A stretch of DNA of 64,000 bases from NCBI RefSeq assembly GCF_030247195.1, contig NC_080671.1, positions 73,779,412 through 73,843,411 of the forward strand, in the 5' to 3' direction. Below are positions 34,610 through 46,528 of this stretch, in pieces. A program made the translations under genes and the position numbers. The stretch's first letter is position 1. Each line of letters starts with the position of its first letter. This DNA is from Topomyia yanbarensis (taxonomy: Eukaryota > Arthropoda > Insecta > Diptera > Culicidae). The notes beneath the pieces were generated by a model. The model was not told the origin of the DNA and did not search any database. It worked only from the letters and a program-made list of their open reading frames with translations.

Positions 34610-35795
34610 AGTCAACGCTCGTTTCGAATTCTTGCGGGAACGATTAAGTATAAACGAGACTCCCTGGGCGTCTGTGCGTAGCAGGAAGTGACGACCGATT
34701 CAGAAGTACGAGAAATGATCGAGTCCCCACACGGCACCTAGCGCTTCCCGCTGATTTTGGGTGCATCGTTTTTCCGTCGAAGTCAAGGTTTTTGATGCGA
34801 AACTAATGATTCGAGAATTCCCGTCACCGTCCTCCTGAACCAGTACAACCCCCAACGCATTTGGCAAAGCGTTGGTATACAGAATCGTCTTGTCTTTTTT
34901 TCTGTGAAGTAACCCAAGCTAGTTACGCAATGCGTGATTTTGTTCTTCACAGCTTCAAAATTTCTTTGCTGTTCTTGACCCCATTTCCAGGTCTTCGTCG
35001 TTGCCGCTGTCCAAAGGGAGGCCGTGATGTTCGCAAAATTCTGTATATAGGGGCTGATGAACGACGCTAGCCCCAAGAAACTACGCAACTTTGATGCAGT
35101 ATTTGGACTTCTGAACCTCTCAATGCTCTTGTACTTTGTCGACGTGGAGCCCATATTCGTCAAGCTCGTGCCCAATGAACCTAATGTGGGTCTTGTCGAA
35201 CTCGCATTTACTGGGGTTCAATGTCAGGTTGTGCTTCCTCAGGATTTGCAATACTGTGGCTACCGTTTTTCTCAGTTCTTCTAAGGTGCGTATAAATATG
35301 AGGATGTCACAATAAAATTTTCCACATTTTTTCAAGATTTGCGTCATATCCTGCTGGAACACTTCGGGCGTACAGTTGACGCCGAACATGAGGCGCTTAA
35401 ACCGGAACATGCCGCACTTGGAAAGAAACGTGATCACGGGCCCTATTCTCACAGTCACGTCACTTGGTGACTAGAAGGAAATTTTCTTCTAGTCACTAGG
35501 TGACGTGACTGTGAGAATAGGGCCCCACGTCTCGTGACTCCGGACTGAGTTCAAGGTGGTAGAATGCGTTACTCAAATCTAGCTTTGAGAAATATTTTGC
35601 CCCATGAAGTTTCATTTTAATGTCATCAATGAGTGGCATGCGGAAGTATTCACGGGCAATTGCCTTGTGGGCTGCGCGCATGTTTACCACCAAGCGAAAG
35701 TCATTTTTCCCTTTAGGAACAGCTGGCATGCCACTAATCCAATTCGGTTCGGTGGTTACTTTTTCTGTAACGATATTAATTAGCCCACTGTGCAT
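34610..35795 (-). pseudogene. Ty3/gypsy reverse transcriptase and RNase H region, broken
   Basis: Minus frames 35795-35526, 35458-35120 and 35175-34783 read as RT. They include FRLVVNMRAAHKAI, YFSKLDLSNAFYHLEL, FRFKRLMFGVNCTPE and the connection motif LRSFLGLASFISPYI. After a further frameshift, FASKTLTSTEKRCTQNQREA and LRTDAQGV (about 34800-34620) give the start of RNase H. The catalytic YxDD box reads YCDIL, lacking one Asp, and an 88-bp foldback interrupts the RT between Asp and Val-Ile-Thr. The rest of RNase H and any integrase are missing. This is a dead retrotransposon fragment. Confidence 0.85.
35438..35525. mobile_element. 88-bp foldback MITE inside the gypsy RT
   Basis: The arms start GGGCCCTATTCTCACAGTCA on both strands and stay complementary for about 44 bp, with three or four mismatches near TGGTGACTAG and a centre of AAATTTT. 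CAC flanks both sides (35435-35437 and 35526-35528), suggesting a 3-bp duplication. Removing it restores an uninterrupted RT reading frame (SRD to VITF). Confidence 0.85.
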
Positions 35796-35879
35796 ACGAC
35801 TGACAGCATTACTTTCAGTGCCATCTATCCGTCAACGGGAGACTGTCTTGCTGATGGAAATTTAAATCACCGAGATCTG

Positions 35880-37450
35880 CTCCACGCACTCCCCTTCGTT
35901 TTTCCCACCCGTAGAAGGATCAGTTACAAATGCCGATGGGACTGAGCGAGAAGGAAAATGCTTTTGTTTTCCCAAGATCACGCCACTAATTGTCTCAAAA
36001 AAGACTGATCAGATCACTTAAGTGGAGACTGTCGATCCCTTTACACGGCGGTCAGATAGAGTGAAACCATTAGCCATAGAATTAATTAAATTAATTTCGA
36101 TGTGATATTTTCTTACGGTACGGCTAAACTTGACAATATTTGTGTAGAACACGGTTACGGTGCAAAAGATTACTGTTTCTGTAAGGTGAGCTAAATTCCG
36201 ACCGATGTCATTAAACACGTGCTAGGCACATAGGGCTAAAACCTATTTTATTGCAGCCGTTCTCATAAGAAAGCTTAAACCAGTGAAATAGGCAAGCAAA
36301 GTAGCCAATCAGTCCGAATTGTGCGGTCTGTACCAGTATAGTCAGGTAAGACATAAGCAGAAACTGAGGTTATCTCATCTAATCGATCACGTTGATCAGG
36401 TTGAAAACCCGCGCCAACGTGGGCTTTTTTTGGGGCTCGTAGAACCGACAACTCGGCGCGTACGCTTCAGAGCGCCCCTCGTCGGAAAATTCCATTGGCT
36501 ACATAACAGATCGTCGCATAGAAGGTCGGCAACATAACCCACCCGCCGAGCATTACGTGCAACGTCAGAACTATACTCTCCACGTGCCACCTGGCGGCTC
36601 ATAGCAAACCCGTCACGAAGCTATCGGAGACACCATCACCCACTCGAGCTATGTTTTATGGTACAAATTCGGGGATGATTGCTACGAATCGAGCAGCCTA
36701 CTGAAACATTCTGCGTAAGTAAGTTCATCGAAAATCGACGCACGCGGTCGCTCACGCCTGCCGCCCGTCAACGTCACCAACCAGTTCCAATTACCGCCGT
36801 CACCGTCACCAACCAGTTCCTGTTACCGCCGTCAACGTCACCAATCAGTTCCAGATACCACCGCCAACGTCACCAACCAGTTCCCGTTACCGCCGTTCAC
36901 CAACTGCAGGTCAGATCGATGCTAGGCTAATGAGTTAGCATAAGTGTAGGAGTAAAGCTTGTCCCGGGACCTAGAACAAATGTAAACCAACTGAAAATAC
37001 ACAATGTGATCATGAAGTGAAACGCTACTCCTCTCAAGCTTAAAGGTCACCGGCAATCTCTCCCTAAGGCGAACGCGTAGATTTTAATTTAGTTTACCCG
37101 TGTTTATTTGAACCCGCGATTAGCTTACCTTTTCGATCTCTTACTCGGATTTAGTCTTCTGCTCTTTTTTGCGTTCGGGAAAGTCGAATGAGACATTGTG
37201 TTTGAGCCACTTTCATTTACCCGCCCGTGGTTAGAGTCTCTGGCCGGACTACCGTCTTGCGTCGGCAGCCTTCCTTACGGAAGTGGCGCTGAAGTTGCCG
37301 ACGTTGTGTGCACGAACGAACCGTTACATTTCAATTATATCTCGCTCCTCCATTTCTAAAAGCCTTTGTCTAGCTGCTTCCCGGTATGCTGCCGGAACGT
37401 TGAAGTAAGCATTTCTAAATAGTTTCGTTGAAGTTAAATTTAACAACGAC
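35880..37450. other. Foreign stretch between gypsy protease and RT, possible solo LTR
   Basis: In Ty3/gypsy elements protease and RT are close, yet here about 1.6 kb separates them with no pol-like frame. The stretch is more GC-rich than its surroundings, contains a 32-bp minisatellite, and starts and ends near TGTGCGG (about 36319) and GTTACA (about 37327), which could be LTR boundaries. No flanking duplication was found, so its nature is open. Confidence 0.4.
36766..36893. repeat. Minisatellite, four copies of a 32-bp unit
   Basis: The unit is approximately CGTCAACGTCACCAACCAGT followed by TCCNRTTACCGC. Four consecutive 32-bp copies differ at a few positions, followed by a partial fifth. 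Because 32 is not a multiple of three, the repeat does not encode a constant peptide repeat. Confidence 0.9.
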
Positions 37451-37461
37451 GCCCGGCATCT

Positions 37462-37833
37462 TCAGGAAAGTTTTGCTCTCAATTGCTTACAATTGCTGAC
37501 GGAAAGTCCTACTGCTAACAGCCCTAGGTTGCTGGCGGTGGATCGACCTAGTATGGTTCGACGCCCATCCCTAACAATGATAAAATCTGCGTGTATAGGT
37601 GAAGTTTGACTCTCTAAGATGTTCACGAGAGCCCTTATCGTTCGTTCTACAGCCATTGGCTTGCTTGCTGCGTACGAGCAGAAGCTTGGCATGCTCAAAC
37701 ATTCCATTGTTTCGAATGTTGCGATGCCTAACTCTGCTTTCTGCATCAGCGTCTCCCAATCCTTACCACACAGTACGTTTACGTCGACTCCTGAATCTAT
37801 CAAGAGCTCGATAGGTTTTTGGGTGACCAACAC
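37462..37833 (-). pseudogene. Retroviral-type aspartic protease of the gypsy element
   Basis: The 123-codon minus ORF contains IELLIDSGVDVNVL near its start, the DSG active-site motif (in place of DTG) of retropepsins, and TILGRSTASNLGLL near its end, the conserved ILG helix. It is in the expected place, downstream of gag and upstream of RT on the same strand. Confidence 0.75.
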
Positions 37834-38083
37834 TACACGTAATCAAAACATCCTGGAGTAAGAGGGCATTGACTTGCTGAAAAATAGATGAATAGTCCAA
37901 AGAGAGAAGAAAACAGCTTTATTCTCCAAACATTTGTTTTTACATTTTGCAATCGTATTTTACCTGGTCATTGTGGTCATATTCACCATGATTTTCGTTG
38001 GACTTGTCCCGGCGAATGTTGCTTACGTGTCTCGAGCAACACGCCGTGGCGAAATGACCAATCAATCCACACCTATTGCAATT

Positions 38084-39294
38084 TCAAGAGAGTGTTGGGC
38101 ATGTTTCGTTACAATGAGAAATATAACGACATCTAGAACACCGCGCTCGACGTCCAGGTAGACGTGTTAAACTGTTACGGAAAAATCCAGGTCGTGGTAT
38201 ATCGCATGCAATCGAGCTTGTTCGTCTAAGCTTTGTTTTCGGTTCCCAAGGTGTATCGGATCGTGAGCGGCGTCCCTCCAATGCAAATACGTCGGCATGA
38301 TGCGTAGGACCTTTCTCTCTGGTAAAAGCCTCTTTACGAGTCGCGGACTGCACAATAAAATTTGTCTCATGTCCGTTGGTTCTAGCGGATTTAGTTAGGA
38401 TTTGATTCGACATCCCCTTTATGAGTTGTGCTCTGACAAACCGCTCTTGGTCCAAAAACCCATATCCGCAAAGTCTCACTTTCTCGATCAGTCTGGCATG
38501 AAAACTCATGACCGACTCATCCTTACCTCGGCGCATATTAGAAAATGCCTCGTGTTCTGCGTTCGTGTCCGTCATAGACTTCAGATGTGAATCGATGTTA
38601 CTGACAAATTTAGTGTAGCAATCGGCCTCCATCAGGTTCGGTCGTAGCTTTGCTGTCCTAATTATGGCTTGCATCTCTTCTCCAAGGCTAAGAATAACAG
38701 TTGTGCTCTTCGTGGTTGGTCGAACGCGTTTCCCAGCGATGCAGCGATTTCAAAGGTCTCAATGTACTTGTGCCAAGCTTCCCACAACTTATTCGCCGGG
38801 ATGCCCTTAGGAAAGGCGTTGATATGGTCCCATCGAATCATCTGCGATGGGCCACTGCGACTCGTGCTGTGACCTAGCTGCTTTCAATTTCGTCATCACC
38901 GGGGACGTGATAGCTCCGCTTGCTAGTGGTGAGCGTAGAGGTCAAGTTCCTCAACATCTGCTCAAACTGATCCATTCGTTCGAACATTCCAGCATTTTCA
39001 TGACCTGTCCGGCGAACGGTTGCCTCTTCAGTGGCACTTGCCAGAAACACACTTTTCGGAACCTTGAATCTGGTTACATCCTCGTTCTACCATGCTCGTA
39101 TCATCGTCATCACTGTCAACAGTCGCATTCGGATCACTCGACGAGTGTTCAGGCTTGCTAACCGCAGGTTCCTCGTGTTCGGTTACCCTAGAGTCTTCCG
39201 ACGCAGGAGACAGTGCGATTGGTTCATCGAAATCATCTTCTTCCGAGTCTGTAGAGTACACGGGTGCTAGGACGTATTTTCCTCCACTGCTCAT
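38084..39294 (-). pseudogene. gag-like polyprotein of the Ty3/gypsy element
   Basis: Minus frames 39294-39028 (acidic, Ser/Asp-rich N-terminus starting MSSGGKYVLAPVYSTDSEED), about 38860-38690 (FPKGIPANKLWEAWHKYIET, LGNAFDQPRRAQLLF) and 38674-38084 form a gag. The capsid-like core has FSNMRRGKDESVMSFHARL and FVRAQLIKGMSNQIL. Near the C-terminus CSRCRYISHCNETCP is a degenerate zinc knuckle. Frameshifts separate the parts. This is the structural protein that packages element RNA, here non-functional. Confidence 0.75.
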
Positions 39295-39550
39295 TTTGAT
39301 TTCGTTTAGTTTTGTCTGAAATTTAAAAAAAAAACAGATGGTATCAGATGCAGGATTTATGTCAAACCAATCATTTTTTGTTCTTGTTTCAATTATCCTA
39401 ATTCATACGAAACAAAAGCCGCCTATAATCACTCATGATCGTTGCATAATTGGCCTTATCAATGTATCTATATCCAGGACAATTTTATCATCCAAATGCG
39501 TTACGGAATTCATTTTCAGTCTTTGCTTTTATCAAACTACTTTCCCAATA

Positions 39551-39833
39551 GGGGATCGTCCATAAATGACGTAGCATTATATGGAGGAGGGTGAGTGTTG
39601 TATTTTGTGATGATGTGTGACGACAGGGGGGGTAGGGGGTCATGTCATGCTTCGTAGCTTTTTTAAAGGGGAATAGAATAGAATTTTTAAAAATTTTTGC
39701 TGTGACAAGGGGGGGCAGGGTCAAGCTACGTAATTACCAGGGGGGTATTTAAAGGTTTGTGACGAAATGCTACGATGGGGGAGGGGGTGTTAAAAATCAC
39801 TCAAAAAATGCTACGTCATTTATGGATGGTCCC
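39551..39833. mobile_element. 283-bp TA-flanked MITE with GGGGATCGTCCATAAATGAC ends
   Basis: The left end is GGGGATCGTCCATAAATGAC and the right end, inverted, GGGACCATCCATAAATGACG. TA flanks both sides (39549-39550, 39834-39835). G-rich tracts occupy the middle. Many insect genomes carry repeats with this type of end. No coding capacity. Confidence 0.8.
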
Positions 39834-40431
39834 TAGGTATATAATATCACAAACTAAGCATATGGAACTAGAAAGAAAAATTCAACTTTCGACATATAGC
39901 AATAAATAATTGAAATAACTAAGTTGTACTTGCCAGATCGTAATAGCACACATGTATCATGGAAAATGTACTCTAAACAAAAACTACAAAGCATTCTCAG
40001 AAGCGACAGAACGCTTTTGAATGATATAGCATCAGTAACGAAGTTACGGCAGAAACACTTAATAAGTTTTTTATCAAAAGCGTTGAAGAGATTCACGAAG
40101 CCATTCCACCACCTACAGGGCGACTAGTGGAGGAAAGCGAGGAAAGCAAAAATCAGTTTTATGTTTTCAAGCCTATCAATATGCTCAAACTTAAAGAAAT
40201 TGTCTCGGACCTTAAAAATTGTTCGGGAACGGAGTGTGTTACTAAACGGGTGCTGGTGGATGCGTTTGACATAATTGCTGATAAACTGTTAACAGTTGTT
40301 AATGAATCGCTCCGGCAAGGTGTTTTTCCGGAAGCGTGGAAGAAGACGGTCGTAATTCCAGTTCCAAAAGTGCCAAATGCATCACGAGCAGAGGATCACA
40401 GGCCGATAAATATGCTACCGATCTACGAGTA

Positions 40432-43318
40432 GGGGAACTGGGGGTAAGCCCGACACCCTGGGTAAGCCCAACACCCCACGACTTTTCCCAGATATCAAAT
40501 TTTAAATCATACAATAATGACAGGATATTATTAGTACGATTATTTTAGGCATTTCGATACACATCGATGCCATATGTAGGGTTCGTCGCGGTGCGGATGT
40601 GGGCGGTAAATGGATAGTCCGCACCGCAACCGCAACAAAATAATAAAACCGCACCGCTTACCGCAACCGCACTGCATTTACCGCACCGCACCGCGCGGTA
40701 ATGCGGTAAATGCGGGAAAAATCATGAATTTTTAAAAATTAGTCATATATGTTATATAGCCATATATAATAAAATGTTATTCTTATTTACACGAGAAGTA
40801 ACTTTGACGGACTCCTCAGAATGCATCATTTATGAAAAAATGAACTTTGCAAGTTTTATTAAGGGGGGTAAGGCTTTGGCGCAAACAAAAACGTTTTTTT
40901 GCGATTTTTTTTAACTTTGCGTGAAGCGAATTGATAAAAACTTTTGTACATTATAGTGAATCATTTCAATAACATCCTGTATTTCTTTCATGCAAAAATA
41001 TCGACAAACGACTCGGTGACGAAGCTTTCTGTAGAACTTCTCTGGAAAAACATGATTTGCAATGGTACCTGCCATTCAAAAACTACTTAACCGATTTCTT
41101 TCAAACTTTGCATACACATTCCATATAAAAAATACCTACCTCTACGCTGAGTTTTCGAGATAAATTTTCAATAAAGGCAAAAACTGTCCAAACTATGCAA
41201 AATTTGGCATCTGGGTTAACTTTGACACTTGCCACAATATGAAGGGAGGCTTTGAGAAACACAAAAAAATCGCAATGCCCTACACTAACTTCAAAAGCTT
41301 TACTTTCAAAAAGTTACAAAATACTCCAAACTGAAAAATATTGTTTATTAATTTGGTAGAAAATATTCCCAGTTGAACGAACAATGGACGCTCTCGAAAA
41401 AAATCCTCCAAATTCGTTTGGTTTGATGATGATAATTACATTCTGTGAGTTGTTTTTAAATCAAAGTATTATTAGTTCATCTTTAAGTTCTCCAAATTAA
41501 TCAAAATTCGCAGTTGAGAAAATGTCATCGAAAACTATTCATAATTCCACGATTGCTAAGAGGAATCGGGAGAAGTGATGCATTTTTTAATTGGATTTGA
41601 CTGTACAAATCAATTGTTTTTCAATGATTGGATTTGATAAACTGTAAATTTTTAGTTTGAAGTATAAAATAAATAGTTTTCAAAATATGTCCTGAAAATA
41701 ATGGTGCCAAATTATTTTGGACACAGCTTATAGATTTTATTTCTTAGTAACAGTATGTTTTTATCATATTAGAATAACCAAAATGTAAAAAATCAAGTAG
41801 CGATAGGTCGAATACAGATTATATTCGGATTTCTTTTCAAATCATTGTGAAGTCTATGGAAATTAGAGCAATTGAATGTTTATTATATTTCTCTATTGTA
41901 GGGTAATAACTAAAACTCGAACGTTCTGACAGAGAGATTTTCCTAATAATGGCATTACTTAGCATTCGTTTAGAAAATAAATCTAGTTGCGTCCTTCTCA
42001 AATACTAAAATTAGTTTTAATTCACTTTTTAATGCAGACTTTATCAATTATTTTTTGAAGTGCGGTTGCGGTAATACCGCGCGGTAAAAGCTCATTTCCC
42101 GCACCGCATCCGCGGGAAAAAGTATCTCACCGCACCGCAGTTTTTGCGGTGCGGGAGCGGTAAATACCGCGCGGTTGCGGTAATTACCGCAACCGCGACG
42201 AACCCTAGCCATATGGATTCATTAAACGTCAACGAAATAAACAAAACAAGCGAAAGCAAAGTTGATGCGCTTTTGGATGTTATTTTAGTTGATACATTTT
42301 AAGGTTTTAATAACACAAAAGCTTTGAAAATAACCAGTTTTTGTGTCACACATTCTATTCTACTCTCCATATCGTTATTTGTGTGTATTGAAGATAAGTT
42401 TGAGTATTTCAATACTGTTTATTGAGCATTTAACAAAAATGGGCGCTGTTGGGGTAAGACCGACAGGTTTTGGGTGGGGTAAGACCGACACGGTGTTCAG
42501 ATGATTACATCATGTTAATAATTGAAATACACGGAAACTATTTTTTTTACATTTATTTATCAGTATTATCTCAAGCCGACCAAAAAAAATTAAGAATTAA
42601 ATTGAACGTGATTCATAGTTATATTACAAAAAGAAATGAAAAGTATAATCTAATATGAGATTTTGAAATGATATTGATGAAAAATTTTCATTGACCGTCG
42701 GATTATTGATTAACGGTATTCCGAAAAATCCCAACACGGACCGGATAGCTTATTACGAAGCGTGCGTCACTTTTAAGTGAATAAATCCTAGTAATAGCGT
42801 ATATAATCTGCTTGCAGAACAGCTCTTCTTCGTTATAATGGCTATACAAGCTCGAAAGAATTACTTGAGAAAACCCGTACCATAATATACACCATACGTT
42901 AAACATGATTTATTCATAACACCACGCATTCGAATGTTCTTCCTCTTGCTACGCGATGAAACTACAGAAAGCATGCGTTTGCATCACACATACTCATATG
43001 CACATGATTGCACTTTATCACACATACACAATACATTTTTAATGGAAAAAATTGGACAAAAAGAAAGTTCAAAAGGGGGTCGCTCTTGCCCCTTTGGGGT
43101 GTCGGTCTTACCCGCAGCGTTTTTAAAATGTCATTTTCCTCCGTTTTTTGGCAACAAATAATTTTTAATGAATTCAATTTTTTGAAACGCTAAAAAAATT
43201 ATATTTTATTAAGAACCACCCAAACAAGGATTATGCACAGAATATACAATTTTAGGAGCTTTGTGGAATTCTAGAAAAATTATTGCGCTTAAGGTATCGG
43301 ACTTGCCCCGCGGTCCCC
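40432..43318. mobile_element. TA-flanked TIR element inserted in the LINE
   Basis: Left end GGGGAACTGGGGGTAAGCCC, right end inverted GGGGACCGCGGGGCAAGTCC, with TA at 40430-40431 and 43319-43320. The terminal word GGGGTAAGACCGACA recurs inside near 42451 and 42476 and inverted near 43095. Without the nested hAT element it would be about 1.25 kb. No transposase. It interrupts the LINE between PIYE and VLETVV. Confidence 0.85.
40577..42207. mobile_element. 1.63-kb hAT-type element with 8-bp duplication
   Basis: Ends TAGGGTTCGTCGCGGT and, inverted, TAGGGTTCGTCGCGGTTGCG. The 8-bp duplication GCCATATG lies at 40569-40576 and 42208-42215. Both subterminal regions are packed with CCGCACCGC and ACCGCAACCGC repeats, as expected for hAT transposase binding sites. 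The interior has no transposase frame. Part of it (40917-41165) is related to 915-1165. Confidence 0.93.
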
Positions 43319-44594
43319 TAAGTTTTAGAGACGGTCGTTAAAGAGCAATTGAAGGGTTATGTAGATGGTGCTGGTATACTGTTGTGTGAACAATCAGGAT
43401 TCCGGAAAAATCATTCGTGTGAAACAGCGCTTAATCTATTATTGTTGAAGTGGAAGCAGGCCATTGAGAATGAAAAAGTTGTCTTGGCAGTTTTTGTTGA
43501 CTTGAAACGAGCATTTGAAACAATTGATCGCCGTAAACTGATTTGCGTTTTGGAGTAACATGGTGTAAAAGGAAATGCTCTTGAGTGGTTTCGCAGTTAC
43601 TTAGAAAGACCTACGTAAGTTACAAGGTAGAACCGCGCTACATCATCGGAAGCCGAAGTTAACCTTGGTGTTCCACAGCGTAGTGTACTAGGACCACTTT
43701 TGTTTATCCCATACATTAACGACATGAGAAACATTTTGGAAAATGCAGAAATAAACCTGTTTGCCGATGATACAGTTTTGTTTATCATCGGTAATAGTTT
43801 CGATGAGTGCATCAGGCTAATGAACATTGAGCTGACGAAGTTTAGTGATTGGTTGAAGTGGAAAAAACTCAAACTGTACATTTCCAAGACCAAATATATG
43901 ATTGTAACTACGCGGCAGATAAATGAAAGTACTACAACAGTTGAAATAGATGGAAAGATAGTTGTACGAGTTGCAACTATCAAATATCTTGGGGTCACAT
44001 TGGACGAAAAACTAAGTTTTAATGAGCACGTGAACTATACAATCCGGAAAACTGCCAGGAAGTTTGGCATTCTTTGTACGATTAATAGGTTTCTCACAAT
44101 CAAAAATAACTGTTTACAAGACCATAATAGCTCCCCATTTTGATTACTGTGCTTCTATTCTGTTCTTAGCATCCAAGAAAGAGTGTAAGCGATTGCAGAT
44201 CTTACAAAACAAAGTAATGCTACTGTTACTACGATGTGACAGACTAACTCCACGACATTTGATGCTCAATCGTTTACAATGGATGTCAGTTCAGCAACGT
44301 ATTGAATATAACATACTTGTTTTCATCTTAAGAGTAATAAATGGAATAATGCCGCAATACTTGTGTAGCATTGTTGTGTACGGAAGAGATGTGCACCGGT
44401 ATGAAACCAGACAAGCCGGCAATCTGAGATTGTTGAACGCTAAGAAATCTTGTACGCAGAACTCTTTGTTTTATAAAGGCTAGAATTTATTCAACGCATT
44501 ACCAGAATACGCCAAGCGGACTAGTAACCTAAGAGAATTTAAGCAGGCCTGCAAGATATTTGTGAAGCAGAGGCCATTGGATTTATAAGAGAGA

Positions 44595-45730
44595 AGGATT
44601 GGTATACACGAAAGTGAAGTAAGATTGAAGGAATCTCTCATGAGTGAAAACTATTATCGAAAGATATCTGCTCGTAAACCTTCCACACTACAAAAGATGT
44701 ATATGGGTGTGAGGTGGGCCATCCCAGAATATAAAAAAAACTAAATTGTGGTGACACATTCATCTTTGTTAAAAAATGAAATATAGAAACATTTCGCTCA
44801 ATCACAAAAAATATTATTGACGATAAATTTAGTGTAACGTACACTAAAGATGTAAAACTACGACAATTTTCGTTCTTCAAGTCACCATTTTTTCAGAACA
44901 TGAAATGAACGAAACCAACTATTTACAACACACGAAACTGCTTCGTTTCAGAAAACTACGAATGAATTCGTGCACTACATAATCATTTTCGTTCTCTTTA
45001 CGAATTTATTTCATCAGTGTAGCATGCTCAAAGCATGTTTTCGAAGAGTTTTACGTGAAATATAATCCAAAATTTTACGTTTTCTTAGCAAGTCTAGACT
45101 TGAATAATTCCCAAACATTTTCAGTAGAATTGGTAGGTACATATCTGCTGACTACTCTAAACTCACGACGTCATTCTGATCCTTCCGTTTTTTCTTCATT
45201 TTTCGTCTTTTTCGTACAACGAAAGTTAGGATGTTTAGAAAATAGAGCGTTTATAATTTTTTAAACCCTTTTCGACACATGCAAATGCCTTCGCATTTCT
45301 GATATAGATATGTGGCGTCCGAGATATTGTGTTTACTCTAGGATGTCTTATACCGAGACACGAAAATTACACCTATAACGCTAGTTCGACTAAAGTTTGG
45401 TAAAAAGTTTATTATGTATTAGATCGTATCTAGAACGATAACCTTTTGCCTTTTTGATCGTTTCGACCCAAAAACTGGTACCGCTCAGATGGTGATGCGT
45501 TAAATTTTAGTGGGTTAACTCGACAAGGAATTGATTGAAATTACGATGAAGCGATAAATTAAACGTGTGCCTTCTCGAAAACTATACATGTGAATCAAAA
45601 AAGTCAATAACCTCACAACACATGTGCGATGAGGTTGAATAAAAAAAGTGGATCCAACCAAAAACTGCCATCGGACCAACATCTAAGTTAACATACTTTT
45701 CCTTAATTTTTCATGCGTTGAACTCTATTT
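44595..45730. other. Unannotated intergenic DNA
   Basis: Follows the LINE 3' end. No convincing exon or terminal repeat. Overlapping short ORFs are judged to be chance. Confidence 0.4.
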
Positions 45731-45879
45731 AATTTAACGAAAACCGTAGTTTTTTTGTTTCTTTTCTGCAACATGCTGTGAGTGCATTTCGGCAAACACA
45801 CATGGAATGCTTGTCATCTTCCTAAAACAAAACGTACAACCGCGAGCAGAAGAAGAGCCACCAGAAAGGCGAACGGAAA

Positions 45880-46528
45880 ATGGTGATTCGGAAGAAAAAC
45901 ATTTTCTCGCAATTTAAAATTTTAATTTTTATTTTGTATGTTTTAGAGTTGCTGTTCGGTGGTACGTACAGCAATGTGACCACACAAAAAATCGCAATAA
46001 TTGAGAAAAGAGGCCAAATTACGTTGCAATGCACGGCACCACATCCCCATCTGCCAGGGCCCGGTTTTAGCCAAATAAATTAATGCTTTTAATTATGATG
46101 ACTGTGGGGTCGCAAAGGGGTGGAGGATTTTTCCTCCATTCCCGGGTCATCGTTGTCCCACACAAACCACTCGGAATGGTATGAAACCTGTTGGAGCCAA
46201 TTTCAGAGTCCTTTTATTTCCGAGAGCAATACATCAAATGGTTGACGTGCTGATGAAATAAAAGGCAAAGAGGTTTCGCTCGCACCCGAAAAAAAGGAAG
46301 GACAAAACGGGAGCAATTGTCCAATTGTGTGTGGTGTTCCCCAGTGTTGAGGAACGTATTTTAGTGCTTTTTTAGGAAAATTAAGTAGAAGACATTTGCG
46401 AACTCAGCAAAGATCAGCATCGAAAACGCAACATGGAATGGTCAGGATTCCTTTTTAAATTGCGAGAAATGGAGTGCAATGGACGAGCGGTGAATGATCT
46501 GTGGGAAAAACAATCATTAATATTTCAG
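45880..46528 (+). CDS. Candidate 5' exon(s) of an unidentified gene
   Basis: ATG at 45880 follows a purine-rich, non-repetitive leader and opens a frame whose start looks like a signal peptide: FSQFKILIFILYVLELLFGG. A strong donor, GGTG|GTACGT, falls right after it (about 45961). Ignoring the donor, the frame runs on through ITLQC, an immunoglobulin-like phrase, to a stop at 46083. A second short open segment, 46433-46528 (MEWSGFLFKLREMEC...), ends at CAG|GTAGCA. No downstream exon was identified, so this may be a first exon of a gene extending beyond the window, or chance. Confidence 0.28.

Larger units (their letters stand above)
39924..44590 (+). pseudogene. CR1/jockey-like LINE ORF2, split by nested transposons
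   Basis: The upstream part (39924-40430) ends RAEDHRPINMLPIYE. The downstream part (43321-44590) continues with LETVVKEQLKGYV, QSGFRKNHSCETALNLLLLK, VFVDLKRAFETIDR, GVPQRSVLGPLLFILYIND, the catalytic FADD in NLFADDTVLF, LGVTLDEKLSFNEHV and the C-terminal RQAGNLRLLN, LPEYAKRTSNLREF. Frameshifts near 39990-40120, 43560-43700, 44060 and a stop near 44483 break the frame. RT catalytic Asp residues are intact. The clade is uncertain. Confidence 0.85.
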
